From Roridomyces roridus (lineage: Eukaryota > Basidiomycota > Agaricomycetes > Agaricales > Mycenaceae), in NCBI GenBank assembly GCA_029378245.1, contig JARKIF010000011.1, forward strand, positions 496,001 to 560,000: a DNA stretch of 64,000 bases. The letters are read 5' to 3'. Numbering within the stretch: position 1 is the first letter of the stretch; every line of letters starts with the position of its first letter. Shown here in pieces: positions 23,165 through 35,968 of the stretch. Under the pieces are notes generated by a model. It ran no database searches and was not told the origin of the DNA. It saw nothing but the letters and a program-made list of their open reading frames with translations. The position numbers and the translations under genes were made by a program.

Positions 23165-24135
23165 ACCTCACGGGCGCTTCTGCATTCACAGTATTCCAAA
23201 GCAATGGGTCTCGGAACGCCTTTGGAAGCTTTGGGTCATCGCTTTTCGAAGACAGAGTTTGCACAAGTCGCGCGACCAACGCAAAAGAAGGCGTATTTTG
23301 TAGACAACCGTGTAGAGTCAGGGGCATGGCATATACCGGCAAGACAAGCACCGAGGAGTCTTGAAGTAATGTATTTTCCCAGCCTTCTGAGTATACCAAC
23401 CGGCGGCGGATCGGGGGCAAAGAGGGAGGGAAGCTGAGGGCGCGAGAATAGCGGACATATGCAGCGGTATCCCACAGTGGACTCAAAACGGCGTGAAGGC
23501 GGTAGTAGCGGGTCGCACCGCGAGTCACCCAGAAATGGATATTGGAGAAGGAGCAGCACGAGACTTACAGTGGCAGAAGACGATTATCGAGGGCGGCATC
23601 ACGTAAGATTACGGGGCGGGACTTTCTGCGGGAGACTCGAACGCCAGGACCACAATGGGGAGCTAAACGACATTCAGAACGGAACGGAGACCTGATGCAG
23701 AAAAAAAAACAGTTACGCTTTTCCGTCGTCGTCGTTTGGTCTTGGTCTTCGCTCCGACCACCCGGATTCTCCTCCTTCCCTTGACCCTCGTCAGAGCCCA
23801 AATTCGCTCCGTCCATTTTTCCATTGTCGCCGGCAGTCGGGGTCGCATTAATGGAGGTGGGGACTCATCGCGCACGGCGATCTTCAAGTTTCTCCGCTTT
23901 CTTTCGTCAGAGCCCCTCTCTCGTTTCCGCGGAGCTTTCGTCAGGATAGGTGAATGGTGAACACGAGACGAGTTTGGTAGATGTCGAGCCGGACTTCTTG
24001 GACATGGTCAGCCGTTGTGGCTCGATGATGTGGTGGTCAAAAGGAAGACGTTGTTTGTCCACCTGTCTTTTTGTTTGGTTCTATCCTCGTTTGTCCTTGT
24101 CCTCACTCTTATGCCAGCGTCCCCACCAAGGCGGA
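23165..24135 (-). pseudogene. degenerate, internally deleted copy of REX4
   Basis: The segment matches, with many changes, the region 37375-39315 that carries REX4. It has the same downstream flank (CACGGGCGCTTCTGCA, AGGGCGCGAGAATAGCGGACA, CAGTTACGCTTTTCC). The same N-terminus follows: ATG at 24005, MSKKSGSTSTK, compared with [11 protein letters not shown] in the gene. The same upstream flank is present too (ACGTTGTTTGTCCACCTGTC in the copy). The whole exonuclease core is missing; the N-terminal part runs straight into a remnant of the C-terminal tail (GKEENPGGRSEDQDQTTT). It is non-functional. Confidence 0.8.
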
Positions 24136-24681
24136 TTTTAGAGATTCTGACAACCCAACTTGAGCTCCTGGATCCAACCAACCCCTCCCTCTGCTACGAC
24201 TCCGACGTTCCTTCCCCGGCGAGAGTCGAGAGATGGAGAGGCTCCGACCGTCTAAACAGATTGACTGACCTCCAGTCTGATGAATGGTCCTCGCTCTACC
24301 AGATATGCCATCCCGTTTCCTTTCCTTATGACTGGTCGCCGTGCATCATCGGAATCCTGTCCAACTTGTTCAATCTGGCTTCGAGTCGTTCAAACTTCAG
24401 GCACGATCCATTGAATCTCTGTACGATGGTACAGACGGGACGTCGCAATATCTTCTTCGTTGTCCGGCGTACAATCTTCGTGTCGCACTTGTATCTAATT
24501 GACGTCTTGGGGGTCTGGCTCAGATTCGGCGCAGCTAATGACATACTTCTCGCTCGCGTGCGCTTGGTCCCATCTCCCTTCGGTCTGTTTACCTGGTTAG
24601 TTTTTTGCAGATGGAACCCACGAGCTGCGGAATTGAAGTCTTGTCGATTCGTACATGCGCACACGATAATTCTACACGACT

Positions 24682-25857
24682 TTACATTATTGCATGGACG
24701 CGCTGATCTAAAACGATACCAGAAAGCCCGGATAAAGGAAGAACAGGACCCTTGGTTGTACTCTGCCCTACATGCTCAGCACGAAATTCCTCGCCAACGC
24801 CAACAAAGTGAACACTGGAAGCAGCCGACGACGGGATCGTAAATCCATCCGGGCTGATAATCTCGAACGACACGGACGCCTGTCGGGCAGCATGGAGCGT
24901 TGTGTTACGGTACACTCTGCAAGCCATGATGCTCGATAGAGCGATGTTGGGAACGGAGAGCATCCCGTGGTAGATGGGGCTGATGCTGGGGATGTAGACC
25001 ATACATAGCGTTACGAGGTTGCTCACGACTGTGACCCTGTCCAGTGTTGTTTTCAAGACACGCAGCCCGTATAAGGAAAGGATGCGTGCAGAAAGTATTT
25101 CTGCCCGTCCGTGAACAAGATCCGGGAGAAGACGGGTAGAGTGAGCCCCTGGAAACCAAACAACGCCTTGACGCTCTCTTTCCTGGTGTGCTTGGTCCGG
25201 CTGTTTGCGAGCAGGCGGAAGGAAATGGCGAGAAAAACAGCCGTGTCGTTGATGGGGAGGATTGCCGCTGCGACCATGTACCCCGCTGCGCTCGCTTGCG
25301 GCGCCTTTTCGGTGATGAGGCAGAGTTTGCCGATGGGATGCGGAGACGCGCGGGAGCCTATCGGCACTGTGATATTCGCTCCCAGAACAAAGGCACACAG
25401 GAATCCGAATACGGCGGTGGCCACCCGATGGCCGCCGTAGATCGCTCGGACTCGGAAGAAGAAGAGGAGGGAAATGGAGAAACATGCGACGGGGTAGAAG
25501 CTTTCAAAAATCAGAAAGGCAGTATTGCAGTCACGTATTGGGCGCGTTGACATTATTCAGAATCAATATGCAAAGGCGAAATGGACTCGACACACTCGTA
25601 AAGATTGTGAATCCAATAACGTAAACCAGCGATGCGATCCTAGTCGATACATACGCCAATGCAGGAAGTCGCAATTTGTGCTTCAACAGAATGGCATAGT
25701 CGTCTGCGAGGTGGTTCAAAATGTGCCACACGAATACCTCGTACAGTCAGCCAACTAGTCATGAGTAGTGGAATGCACTCACTGCTGAGGAAGCGACGAA
25801 TACCCAGCCCGAGAGTTGAATTTCCGACACGATTTGTGGGGGTAATTCCTCTGCCAT
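24682..25857 (-). CDS. fungal multi-pass membrane protein (GPCR-like layout)
   Basis: Predicted integral membrane protein of an uncharacterised basidiomycete family. The ATG at 25857 gives MAEELPPQIVSEIQLSGWVF. After an intron comes ILNHLADDYAILLKHKLRLP, then YVIGFTIFTS, SISLLFFFRVRAIYGGHR, GANITVPIGSR, MVAAAILPINDTAVFLAISF and FGFQGLTLPVFSRI. The last exon has ISPIYHGMLSVPNIALSSIM and ACRVYRNT, ending in a soluble tail with a stop at 24682. About seven hydrophobic segments are visible. Function unknown. Confidence 0.72.
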
Positions 25858-26472
25858 CGAGTCGGGAGGCAAAAGGGCGGTCACGGCTTCCTAGGTCCTA
25901 TTTATTCCCGTCGCGCATCCAATTAGTGAGGTCTTGTGTCATGAAATATTCCCACCGCAAAGATGCTCGTTGCGGCCTGGTCCTCCGCTCTGTCGGCGCA
26001 AATGTGTGGATGTTGGGATATGACGGAGACCAAGGTCAGGAAGTGGAGTCTTGGAACGAGATGCACGTACAGGAAAGCCGGCGCAGGGCGTTAGGCGGGC
26101 GTCGACGTGTGAAATAGGCCGCCGATGGTTGGACAGTCCCAGACGACAAGTTGATGTCTGAAAGCGCGGGAAAATATAGACATCGCACTGGTTTTAGAAA
26201 GGGCACGAGTCAGTGGCAGAGACGGAGCGGCGGTGCATCGAAAAGAGTCGGGTGATTCCCGCTACCTTTAGGTAAGGGTTTCTTATAGCGAGCAGGTTTT
26301 GACAGCTCTGGCAGTAAACTCCTGTTTTTCAGCACTTTTGACTCAGCACGTATATTTTTGGCGGATGCCGAGAGACGGCATGAAGCACCGCATCTGAATG
26401 ACCAAATTCATGTATAGTAATAGTGATGGAATTACGTGGCGCTTGCGTGGCACCTCTCTCATTAGTACCGCC
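25858..26472. other. upstream flank of the Helitron gene
   Basis: No gene seen. The 5' end of the Helitron should lie here, but I could not fix its TC terminus by eye. Confidence 0.35.
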
Positions 26473-29400
26473 ATGTCTTCGCCTCCCTCCGCAACATTCT
26501 GCGACCGACCTCTGTCAACCTCCTTCGATGGTCGTTCTGATTACACCAAGTTATCCATTTCATGGGTCCTGACCTCCGGAGTCCGAACTACTGGAGCTTC
26601 TTCTTCAGGCTTTCTTACGCTGCCGCTCGCCGACGGCACCCTCTCTTCTATGCCAGTGGATGCCTCTGTGCACTCGGGAGAGCTTGAATATGATCTTGTT
26701 CTTGGACGAGACTGGTTATGCTTTTGCCGCCAAACTCTGCCCCAGGCAACCTTTGCTTTAACCACCGGACCCATACAACCCGGAAAACTCTACTCAAGTA
26801 CCATGCAGCATCCAGCTTGAGACTTTTGCTAATGCTACCCTAGGCTTGCCCTCTATGTCCATCCAACCATCAAATGGAGCGCAGCCCATGGATGTGGAGT
26901 GTGAACGATCCGAACAGATCACGGCTGGATTCGACGGTCTGTTTTTCGTTTGCGTCCTAATCTAATCTATTGATTGTTGTAGACCTTTCATCCACGCCGA
27001 TCCCACCATCGACTGATGTGCAACCCATGGATACGGATAGCGAGTCTGAACGAATCGCAGATGGGCTTGATGGTAAGATTTCACTTCTCGGATAATCCGA
27101 TCTAATTGCTCTATCATTTAGTTCTTGAATGCGCTGTCTGCAACGAGCGTGCGGCTTGTTCCTGCGCATCATCCTCTAACTTTGCTGCCTCTGCTGAAAC
27201 TGCTGAAACTGCTGATGCTGTTGACTTACCTGCTGTTGCTGTTCGTATTATAAGTGATATATTTCTTGGACGTCATGTTACTCGTGCCCGTGTCTCAATC
27301 TTCCATGCAAAATTTGACGCTATTCACCATGCTCTGGACTTGCATGCTATCCCTCATGCTCACATGAACTTGGTACAATGTCGCCAAGCTCTTATCCACC
27401 ACATCACAACCGGCGCATGTGTCGACCATAAAGTAGATGTTCCGTCATCCGGAAAACGCCCAGATCGTTCCGGTTGTTTAGCTCTGTCTCAAGGTTTCGG
27501 GTCTGCAGCTGAGATGTCCAAGGCTGTTTTGAAAATTGTGCTAGAAGCTTCGGACAAGCAAATCTCTACCGATAACTTATTGCTCGTTGCTGCAGTCTTG
27601 AATGTACCATCGTCTGGCCGCCGTAATATAAGATTCAAACTTCGGAGAGGTCTACGTCGAGTTGCATCAAGTATAGCTGAAAATGATTCCGAACGACACT
27701 CGTCGGCTTCAATTGCAGACTTTTTCAACTCCTTTGAAAGTCATAAAAAACCTGTGCTCTTGTCTATCGCCGCCTTACACCATATCCAACTTCCACAGAA
27801 GGGGATTACTATCGATACTTTGCGAACATTGATTACGCAGCATATTGTATCGGGTGATTGTGCTCAATTTGCTGATCCTCATCCACCGATCTCTCTCCCC
27901 GATGGCCTCACAATTCCAAACTGTGCTGAAACTCGCGACGAATGGTATCTGAATTGCCTTGATGGTGATTTCCAAGTTCATGTATCAACAGGTATATATG
28001 GCAGTAAAGCTCCACCGAACACCCTACGACGTATATTGACCAACCTCAATGTGGAACACGAGGGAGCTGACAATGTTGGTCAATTACGACGCAGACTCAA
28101 AAGCTACATCACTGATTTGAGACGCGGTAAAAAAGTGCAAAGATCTCAGGAGCAGGAACGAGTTGCCCGTGAAGCTCGAGCAAACGCACTGGAGCAGATC
28201 AGGCAGGAATGGCCACAGATTCTTCCACAATCTGTCAAAATCAGAAAATCTGCGATTTCCGAGAGAAGACTGGATCTGAAGCCCTATCGGTATTCACTTG
28301 CGCCGTCTGCGCTGAATCCACACAGCTGCGTTCTCACTGTACACTGACCATTGGTGAACCTGGTTTCGACCCAACACTTCTCAAACGACCTGATTTGAGC
28401 ACTGATGAATCCAATCTGTTGGATTCGTACAAATGGTTGAATCCAAAGTGCACTCCTCCTTCTATGCCGTATGATGAGGGCCTTCTTCGAGACCTTCTTT
28501 TGGAACCTGATGGTGTCTCTTTCCCGGTTGATGGTAGTCCCCCAGTTCTCTCTCTATGCCCTTCTTGTTGTTCATCTCTGAAGAAGAAGAAATTACCAGC
28601 ATTGGCCTTGGCAAATAGAACCTTTCTAGGCCAAGTCCCACCTGAGCTCGCTGATCTGACTATGATTGAAGAATCTATGATTGCTCGATGTCGATCGAAA
28701 AACTGGATAATCAAATTGAAAGAAGAAAATCAGAATCGTGAGCTTGCCAGCGCACAACGTGGTATGAAAGGTCATGTACTCATCTATCCACAAAAACCAT
28801 CGAAAATTGCTGAGGTCCTCCCACCTTCAATTGAGGAAATTACTGCACCAATTTGTGTCCTTTTCGTTGGTTCCTCTCCCCCAACTCCAAAGTGGCTACA
28901 TGAGCATGCAAAACCTCTTGCTGTTAACGCAACCAGAGTCCGCAAGGCTTTGCGATGGCTAAAGGAACATAATCCGCTTTATCAAGACATTAAAATCAAC
29001 GAAGAGTGTCTTCAGCAGCTGGAGGTGGATCCAGTATTACCTATACCGGTTGAACACATCCAACCTAGTGTTGCGAACGAAGCCGTGACATCACGATATG
29101 ACTCAAGCCCCATGCCCGACTCTTCCACCCAGCCTGATGGTTCCATCCCGTTTGAAAATATTGTCATCACCGATGTTGACTGCCATGCTTCTGCAAATGA
29201 ATTACGCGCTGCTGCTGTTCGTCATGTGGAAAAGAAGGGCGGTGGATACCTGCAAATTCCGCATGACCATAGCTTGGAGAATGAATTCAGGAAAGATGGT
29301 CGTTTATTTCCTCTGATGTATCCTCAACTTTTTCCTTATGGAATTGGTGGCCCCAATGACTCCCGAAGGACCCAACCCATTTCAATGAAGCGTCATATTA

Positions 29401-32400
29401 AACATCTGCTCAATCTCGCTGATCCAAGATTCCAAGAACATCCCTCATTCTTATTTACTGCCTTTAACATCTTGCAACGCCATGAAATGTTGTTGAATAC
29501 TGGTTTAAAGATCAAATGAACGAATTTTGAGTTTGTTGCTTCTCAGTTTGCCACTGTCTCCCCACAAGTGGTTCAGAATATTGCTCAGCGAGTTGCCGGT
29601 GGCGAAACGGTTAAACCCCAGAATCCGGAAGAACAGAAGGTACTGAATCTGTTGAAGCAGGTAACTGGAGTTACTGCATCTATTCCGGGTTCATCTGCTG
29701 CTCGAGTTGCCATGCGGAACGAAATTCGTGGCCTCATGATTCAGAAAGGACTTCCGAGCTTTTACATTACAATTAATCCCGCCGATGTATTTAATCCAAT
29801 TGTCAAGTTCTTGGCTGGAGCAGAAATTGATATTGACAGTCTGCTGCCTGAACATGTTCCAAATTATTGGGAACAAGCTGTGCTTGTTGCTAAGAACCCT
29901 ATTATTGCTGCCCAGTTTTTCGATTTGTACATGAAGGCTTTCATCTCGGCACTCCTAGGTTGGGACCCCAACAGTACAGATTTGGAAGGTGGTATCCCTG
30001 GTGTTGTTAAAGCCTATTACGGTTGCGTTGAAGCTCAAGGCCGGGGAACACTCCATTGCCATATGTTGGTTTGGCTGGAAGGTGCACTTAATCCCGATGA
30101 AATCAAGAAACGAGTTTTAGAAGACCCTGAATTTGGGAAACGACTACTTGCATTCCTTGATGATACCATCTCTAATGTTGTCCCACCGGACCCAGATCCC
30201 GAGTTGACTGTTCCATCTGATACCCATCATCCTTGCTCTGTTCGAGGATTGCCCATCAATGATGACGGTTTCTCCAAAGAGCGCCAGAAGGATTTGTGCA
30301 ATGTTGTGTTGCAATGCCAAACTCACACCCATTCCAAGACTTGTTTTAAATACTGGAAAGGACCTCCCGAGCCCAAGACCTGCCGTTTTGATTTGCATGA
30401 AGATAATGTTCGACCTGAAAGTGTCATTGATCCAGAGACAGGGGAAATCAACCTGAGAGTTTTGGACGGCCTGGTGAACAATTTCAATCAGTCCATTATC
30501 GAAGCCATTAGAAACAATATGGACATCAAATTTATTGGATCTGGTGTTTCTGCAAAGGGCATTTTGTACTACATTACCGATTATATTACCAAGTCACAGC
30601 TAAAGACCCATGTCGCTTTTGCTATGTTAGAGCTTGCAGTTAAAAAATTGGGTAAATTCAACCCACTTGAAGACGATCTTACGACTCGAGCAAAAAAGCT
30701 ACTTCAAAAATGTGCATAAGCTATGCTTTCTCAACAAGAGCTTTCTGGGCAACAGGTTGCATCATACCTCTTGGATTTTGAGGACCATTTCACAAGTCAT
30801 TCATATAGAAACTTTTATTGGACTGCATTTGAAAGATTTATCAATAATGAAGATCCCAGTCCCGAGTGTTATACCTCTACAAAATCCGCAGACACATCTG
30901 GCAATCCAACAGACACGCAACCAGTGGCCATGGAACCGAGTTCTGAGGAGCGCAATGATTCTGACTCCGATTCAGATTTGGATGAGGAAGAGAATGATCC
31001 ATTATTCCTGAATGATGTGATTGATGAGGATGGAGGAGAAACAAATGAGTTTGGGGATGCTGAAGATGAGATTCGAGTTTCTTTTGACGGCAACGGAAAA
31101 CTTGTACCAATGGGCAATCAACTCGCAGATTACCAGTTGCGTGGAAATGAGCTGAAGAACATCTGCGCATGGGATTTCATATCACATGTGGATAGGATAA
31201 GAAAATCCACAGACCGCAGAAGACTGGCAAATAGAGATTCAGATGATGAAGAAGACCATGACGACGACGAGAATGAGCTAGAGGAACAAGATCTAGATTT
31301 GCTTGATGATCAAGTTGTAGAAGACAATGCAGACGAGGACGTGAGTTTTGAGTCCATTTTTGAATCTGAAGCACACAAGCGTCCCAGGGTATCGCTGCTG
31401 AAAGGCCACAGTCAAGAAAAAACTCATCTCCTGCGCGTCCGTTCTCCCAATGATCTATTGGTTCCAGTTCCAATTGGACCGGGCATCCCTCGACGTGACA
31501 AACCAGAGATTTACCCAAGGTATTGCCGCCTAATGTTGATATTTTTCAAACCGTGGCGACATGCAAAAGACCTGAGAGATGCGGGTCAAACATGGGAGAA
31601 AGCATTTGAATTGTTTATCCAGACCTGTACCAGAGAGGTTAAGCAAAAGATGAACAACATGCAGATCTTGCATGAGTGTCGTGATAGTCGAGATGACCAT
31701 TTTGCTCAACGACGCTATCTTTCAAAGAAAGCCGTCAAGGATCACCGAAAAGGCAAAAAATCTAGTGAGGATGATGACTTTGCCGGCGAAGATGTTACAG
31801 AGGACATGATTCTGGAGCATCTAGAAGATATAAGTCATCGTTTTTCTATGAAGAAAGCAGAATCGTACCAAGCTATCCAGGAATGCTTGGACTATGCTGA
31901 CGCTGCAGGCATGTACGACATCCCAATGGAGAGATCAGTTTCCCCGGATCCCGAAGTCATGGATGAGTCCGTCAATTTGAACCATACCATTCTTGTAGCA
32001 AACAGTCTTTTGGAGGATCAATGGGAAAAAGAGTACAGTGAGCGAAATGAGAAGTCCAGAAAGAGATCCACGGATATACCGCAGCCGCCTTCAAATAACT
32101 TTGCAGAAGCAAATGCAGAAGTCAGTTTGATCACTGACGGTTCAAGCTTTCGGCAGTTCAATAATCTACCAGATCAATCTGCTACTATTCAACAGGATGT
32201 TCTGGCGTCCGAATCTGCTCAAGATGTCAATATTGAAGCGCACATAGAGAAATGGACACTGAACAAGGAACAGGCCCAAGCTTTTCGAATCATAGCAGCG
32301 CATAGTCTTCAAAGTCGACCGGAACAGCTGAGGATGTTGCTTTCTGGCCCTGGAGGTACTGGTAAATCCCGTGTTATTGACGCCTTGAAAGATTTCTTTG

Positions 32401-34127
32401 CGCTTCGAGGCCAGAGCCACAGACTACGGTTGGCAGCCTATACAGGAGTTGCAGCAAGAAATATCCATGGAATGACTTTACATGCCTCTCTGTGTATCAA
32501 TTCTCGTGAGAGTGCATCTTCCCAGACTCTGACTCGAAGGAACCTAACCTCTATGTGGGAAGGTGTTGATTATTTTTTCATTGATGAAGTGTCCATGGTC
32601 GGATGTCCATTACTTGTACAGATTCACGAAGCATTGGTAGAAGCCAAAGGGAACACCAATTTATTTGGTGGTGTGAATATGATTTTTGCTGGAGATTTTG
32701 CTCAACTCTCCCTGGTTGGTATGAAGAGTTTGTATTCCCAGATAGAGACGAACAAAGAAAGTGCATCGGCGAAGATAGGGCAGAATAACATAGTTGGTAA
32801 ACTATTGTGGCTATCAATCAAGACTGTTGTGACGTTTAAACGGGTTGAACGAGTGCGACGAAGAAGAGACCCACTCACTGGTGAACCTAATGCAGTTGAC
32901 CCAGAAGCTACCCAATTTCTCGAGCTCCTGAGCCGACTTCGAGAAGGTCGATGTACTGATGAGGATTTTGAGCTCTTGAACACCCGACTAGTGACGAACA
33001 CTCTCCCAGATTGGAACCAGCCCGAGTTGCAGCATGTACCCATCATCGTTGCTACAAACGAGGTCAAAGATGCATTGAATGAGAAAGCAGCCCAAGCTTA
33101 CGCAGAAAGAACGGGAAATGATCTTTACTGGTACCATGCTGAAGATTTTCGCAGTGGAGGGATGCCCGTTGCAAGTGTTAGCCTACGAGAGCACTTGACA
33201 TATAGATTGCATTCTGGGGAAACCAGTTACCGTCTTGGTCGACTTCCGCTAGCAATAGGTATGCCAGTAATGGTAACCCACAATTTTGACGTGCCAAACG
33301 GCGTTGTGAACGGCTCCACCGGGATTGTAAAGCAGATTCGTTATACTGTAGATGAAAATGGAACGCGACACCTCCAATCCTGTATTGTGTACATACCTGA
33401 TATGACTGGGCCCCCCTTACCAAATCTGCCGCCGAAACATGCTGCGATTCTGGCTGAAACGGTGAAGATGACCTTCAAGCACCCAGATTCAAAGCGGAAA
33501 TGCTTGATTACTCGTAGGCAAGTTCCTCTGGTTCCCGCATTCGCGATGACGGCGCACAAAGCTCAAGGCAAGACCATGAATGCGATAGTGGTAGATTTGG
33601 AGAGCACGAAAGGAACCGAAGCACCTTACGTGATGATTTCCCGCGCCACCTCTCTTTCCGGTGTTCATATCCTCCGCCCTTTCAATCGACGCACCATCAG
33701 CCGCCATCCAAGCCAAGATGTCCGTAACGAGTTCAAGAGGCTGGAAATTCTGACCCACCAGACTATTATGAAGCATGGCTCTTTGGACGATGCAGCCGAA
33801 TCCCAAGCATACCTCACAGAGATCTTCTCCGACTCAGCTATTTCTGTACCAGCTTTAGATGATCCCATGCCCCTGGAGAACGGAATTGACGCCACACGGA
33901 AACATTTGAAAAGCTTACAGACTAGCACAGCCCATTTAATTGATGGCCATCTTCGCGACCCTGCATACTCCGAGTCCGCCATCCACTCTGGCCAACGCCT
34001 GGGTCAACCACAATCCCAGACGACGGGCTCATCCTCATTTGAGACACCCAGGACCTCCGGGCAAAAACGCCCTTGGAAGGGACAAGATAGACCGTTGACT
34101 GCTAAGCGCCGTCGAAAAAATAGCTGA
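26473..34127 (+). mobile_element. Helitron (autonomous type, decayed); ends not resolved
   Basis: The element is defined by its RepHel gene; 5' TC and 3' CTRR-hairpin ends could not be located with confidence, so the limits given are those of the coding region. Helitrons move by rolling-circle replication and insert between A and T without target duplication. The next gene (34265-35968) follows on the same strand after only 137 bp and may travel with it. Confidence 0.8.
26473..34127 (+). pseudogene. Helitron RepHel replicase/helicase with stops and a frameshift
   Basis: The ATG at 26473 begins MSSPPSATFCDRPLST; a protease-like ELEYDLVLGRDWL lies near 26685. Two introns (about 26940-26981 and 27073-27121) lead to ECAVCNERAACSC. 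Next comes a DUF6570-like part (PSCCSSLKKKKLPALALANR), then the Helitron Rep domain: SFYITINPADVFNP, the HUH-type motif RGTLHCHMLVWLEG near 30040, and the two-tyrosine motif YYITDYITK near 30570. The PIF1 helicase follows: Walker A GPGGTGKS at about 32347, DEVSM at about 32584, and AFAMTAHKAQGKT at about 33538. Damage: one frame change near 28230-28260, an in-frame TGA at 29517-29519 (LKIK*TNFEF) and an in-frame TAA at 30717-30719 (LLQKCA*AML). Three lesions make it inactive unless the assembly is wrong. Confidence 0.88.
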
Positions 34128-34264
34128 TGGTGAGTGGCGCCCTGAGCATGATTAGCTTTTTAAATGCCCACTGAGCGCTGCTTCCATACGACACAGGTTT
34201 TTCGCAACTGTTTATATGCATGCGAGCCTGGAATTACCGCAATCTCTCCCATTTCCCCTCCACC

Positions 34265-35968
34265 ATGACCACCATGCACCCCATCGGCGTTCGGCGCACC
34301 GTCCTTAGCAAAGACGACAACAAGTCACTGTATGACAACGTATATTCCACCATTCAGGCTACCAAAGCCACCCACCTCTCGTCCCACGAATTCGGCGAGA
34401 CCTTTGTTCGCAAATACGACGCACCTATCGAAAAGTTTGGCAAGTTCTACGAGAAAACAGAGGCCGGTGACGCCGATGAAAGGATGCTCTTCAACATTGT
34501 TGCTGAGATCGGCTCTGAAGCGGATGGAACTTGGCTTGCCGGTTACACGAAGAACATTCCAAGCAGCAAATTGGTAAGTTGATACATACCCCTCTGAGTC
34601 AATGTATCTCACATCGTCATACAGCCTATTGGTGATAACTGTCAGAAGCTAGATAGCGCGGCAATGCGCAGACCCTCAGTCGTCGTAAGAGACAAAAGAC
34701 TGATATATTAAGTACCTAGATAGCGCGGCAATGCGCAGACTACATAGACACTCGTAAGTATGCTAGATACATAAGAAAGAGATAAAGGCACGTACCCCTC
34801 AGTCGTCGTAAGAGACAAAAGACTGAGGGACACGTGTCGATGGCGTGGACGTGGGTAAGGAAGTGGAGAAGCCGGGTGTGAAGGCCCGGGGCGGATGATA
34901 ATCAACTTTTGACAATAACTCGAATGCCACCAGAATGACCGTAGCCGCACGAGTTCCCACCAACGCGCCCAAGAAATTGCGTACCTACTTCAAGGGCTGC
35001 GTCGGGACACTGGATGACATCCAAAGTAAAGATCGTCAAGCAGAAATGCGCGCTGGAACCGTAAGCTCCTCCGTCCTATTGCATGGCTATCACTGAGGAC
35101 TTTCAAGATATATAATAATGTCACCGACTGGGTTTCCCGCGCACCTTCCGGTGATAATGTCATCCTTCTTCGCTTCGCCCCCACCTACGAGGTACGCCGC
35201 AGAGCATGCACATCTGATTTGGTTGATTCATTCAAGTTGACATTTCCGCTACAGGCTCGCAATAAATCCAGACCTTCCGCAGGGCAGCAGCGTCCTTTGC
35301 AAACGAAAAAACGAACCCGTCCTCAGGCTGCCAAGGCCAAGTCGGAGGCAGAGACCGATGCCACCATGGAGGATGTATCCGACTCCGATGCCACCGACAC
35401 CGAGGCTGCATCTGCTGATGGTCCTATGGCGAAACCAATTGAAGGTAAGCTTCACTATTATGCCCACTTGCTGGACCCTATCTAACACGTCTCACTGAAG
35501 AACGTCAAGTCGGTGACGAATATCACCCGGACATCCTCCCTGAGCATCGCGGCTCCTACTTTGCCCACAACAACGCCGTGGTGGTTCAGCGGGAGCTCCT
35601 TGACGAGAACGAGAAACTCATCGCCCCCAACGAGATTGCGCAGACGCTTACCGAGGGAACCCTCTTCATCGCCACCGTCTCCCTCGAATTCTACAATTTC
35701 AAAGAGGACCATTATCCCAGCAAAGTTTGTGTTCGATTTCTCTTGCCTGCAACAGTACCTTGACTATTACCTCCAGACGTATCATGTCCACATTGATACC
35801 CTCAAGGTCCTTGACGTCGGCGACGGTATCCCCTGGGAATACCCCATCCCTGAAGGGTCTCCCGTGGCGGGAAGCTCCAAAGCCGTCAAGCGCGAAGGCG
35901 AAAAGGTGGCTGCGAGCGCTGCCATGAGTGCATTCCAATCCCCATCCAAACGGGCTCGCAAATCCTAA
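34265..35968 (+). pseudogene. unrecognised gene beside the Helitron, exon split by a MITE
   Basis: The ATG at 34265 (MTTMHPIGVRRTVLSKDD) follows CCACC. Exon 1 ends at 34573 and exon 2 begins at 34625. Exon 2 is cut at 34639 by a 275-bp MITE and resumes at 34920; joined, it reads PIGDNSNATRMTVAARV without a break. Later exons give YNNVTDWVSRAPSGDNVI, an acidic, Ala-rich linker (ETDATMEDVSDSDATDT), YHPDILPEHRGSYFAHNN and TYHVHIDTLKVLDVGDGI, then a basic, nuclear-signal-like end (SPSKRARKS) before the TAA at 35966-35968. I do not recognise the family. Position and strand suggest a Helitron passenger gene, but it could be a host gene. Confidence 0.55.
34640..34914. mobile_element. 275-bp MITE inside a coding exon
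   Basis: Ends TGTCAGAAG and CTTTTGACA form short terminal inverted repeats with one mismatch. ATAAC is duplicated at 34635-34639 and 34915-34919. Removing the element and one ATAAC restores the exon exactly. Inside, TAGATAGCGCGGCAATGCGC occurs twice (near 34652 and 34719), as does CTCAGTCGTCGTAAGAGACA (near 34673 and 34797). Both can fold into hairpins (GCGC..GCGC; CCTCAGTC..GACTGAGG). The superfamily is uncertain because a 5-bp duplication is unusual. Confidence 0.8.

Noticed and set aside
24015..24842. 275-codon plus-strand open frame
   Set aside because: Its first part is the reverse side of the REX4-derived pseudogene and its end overlaps the membrane-protein gene on the other strand; no motif.
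34640..34914. Element ends as a Helitron insertion on the minus strand
   Set aside because: The CTAG sites are not followed by T, and the TIRs with duplicated ATAAC explain the insertion better.
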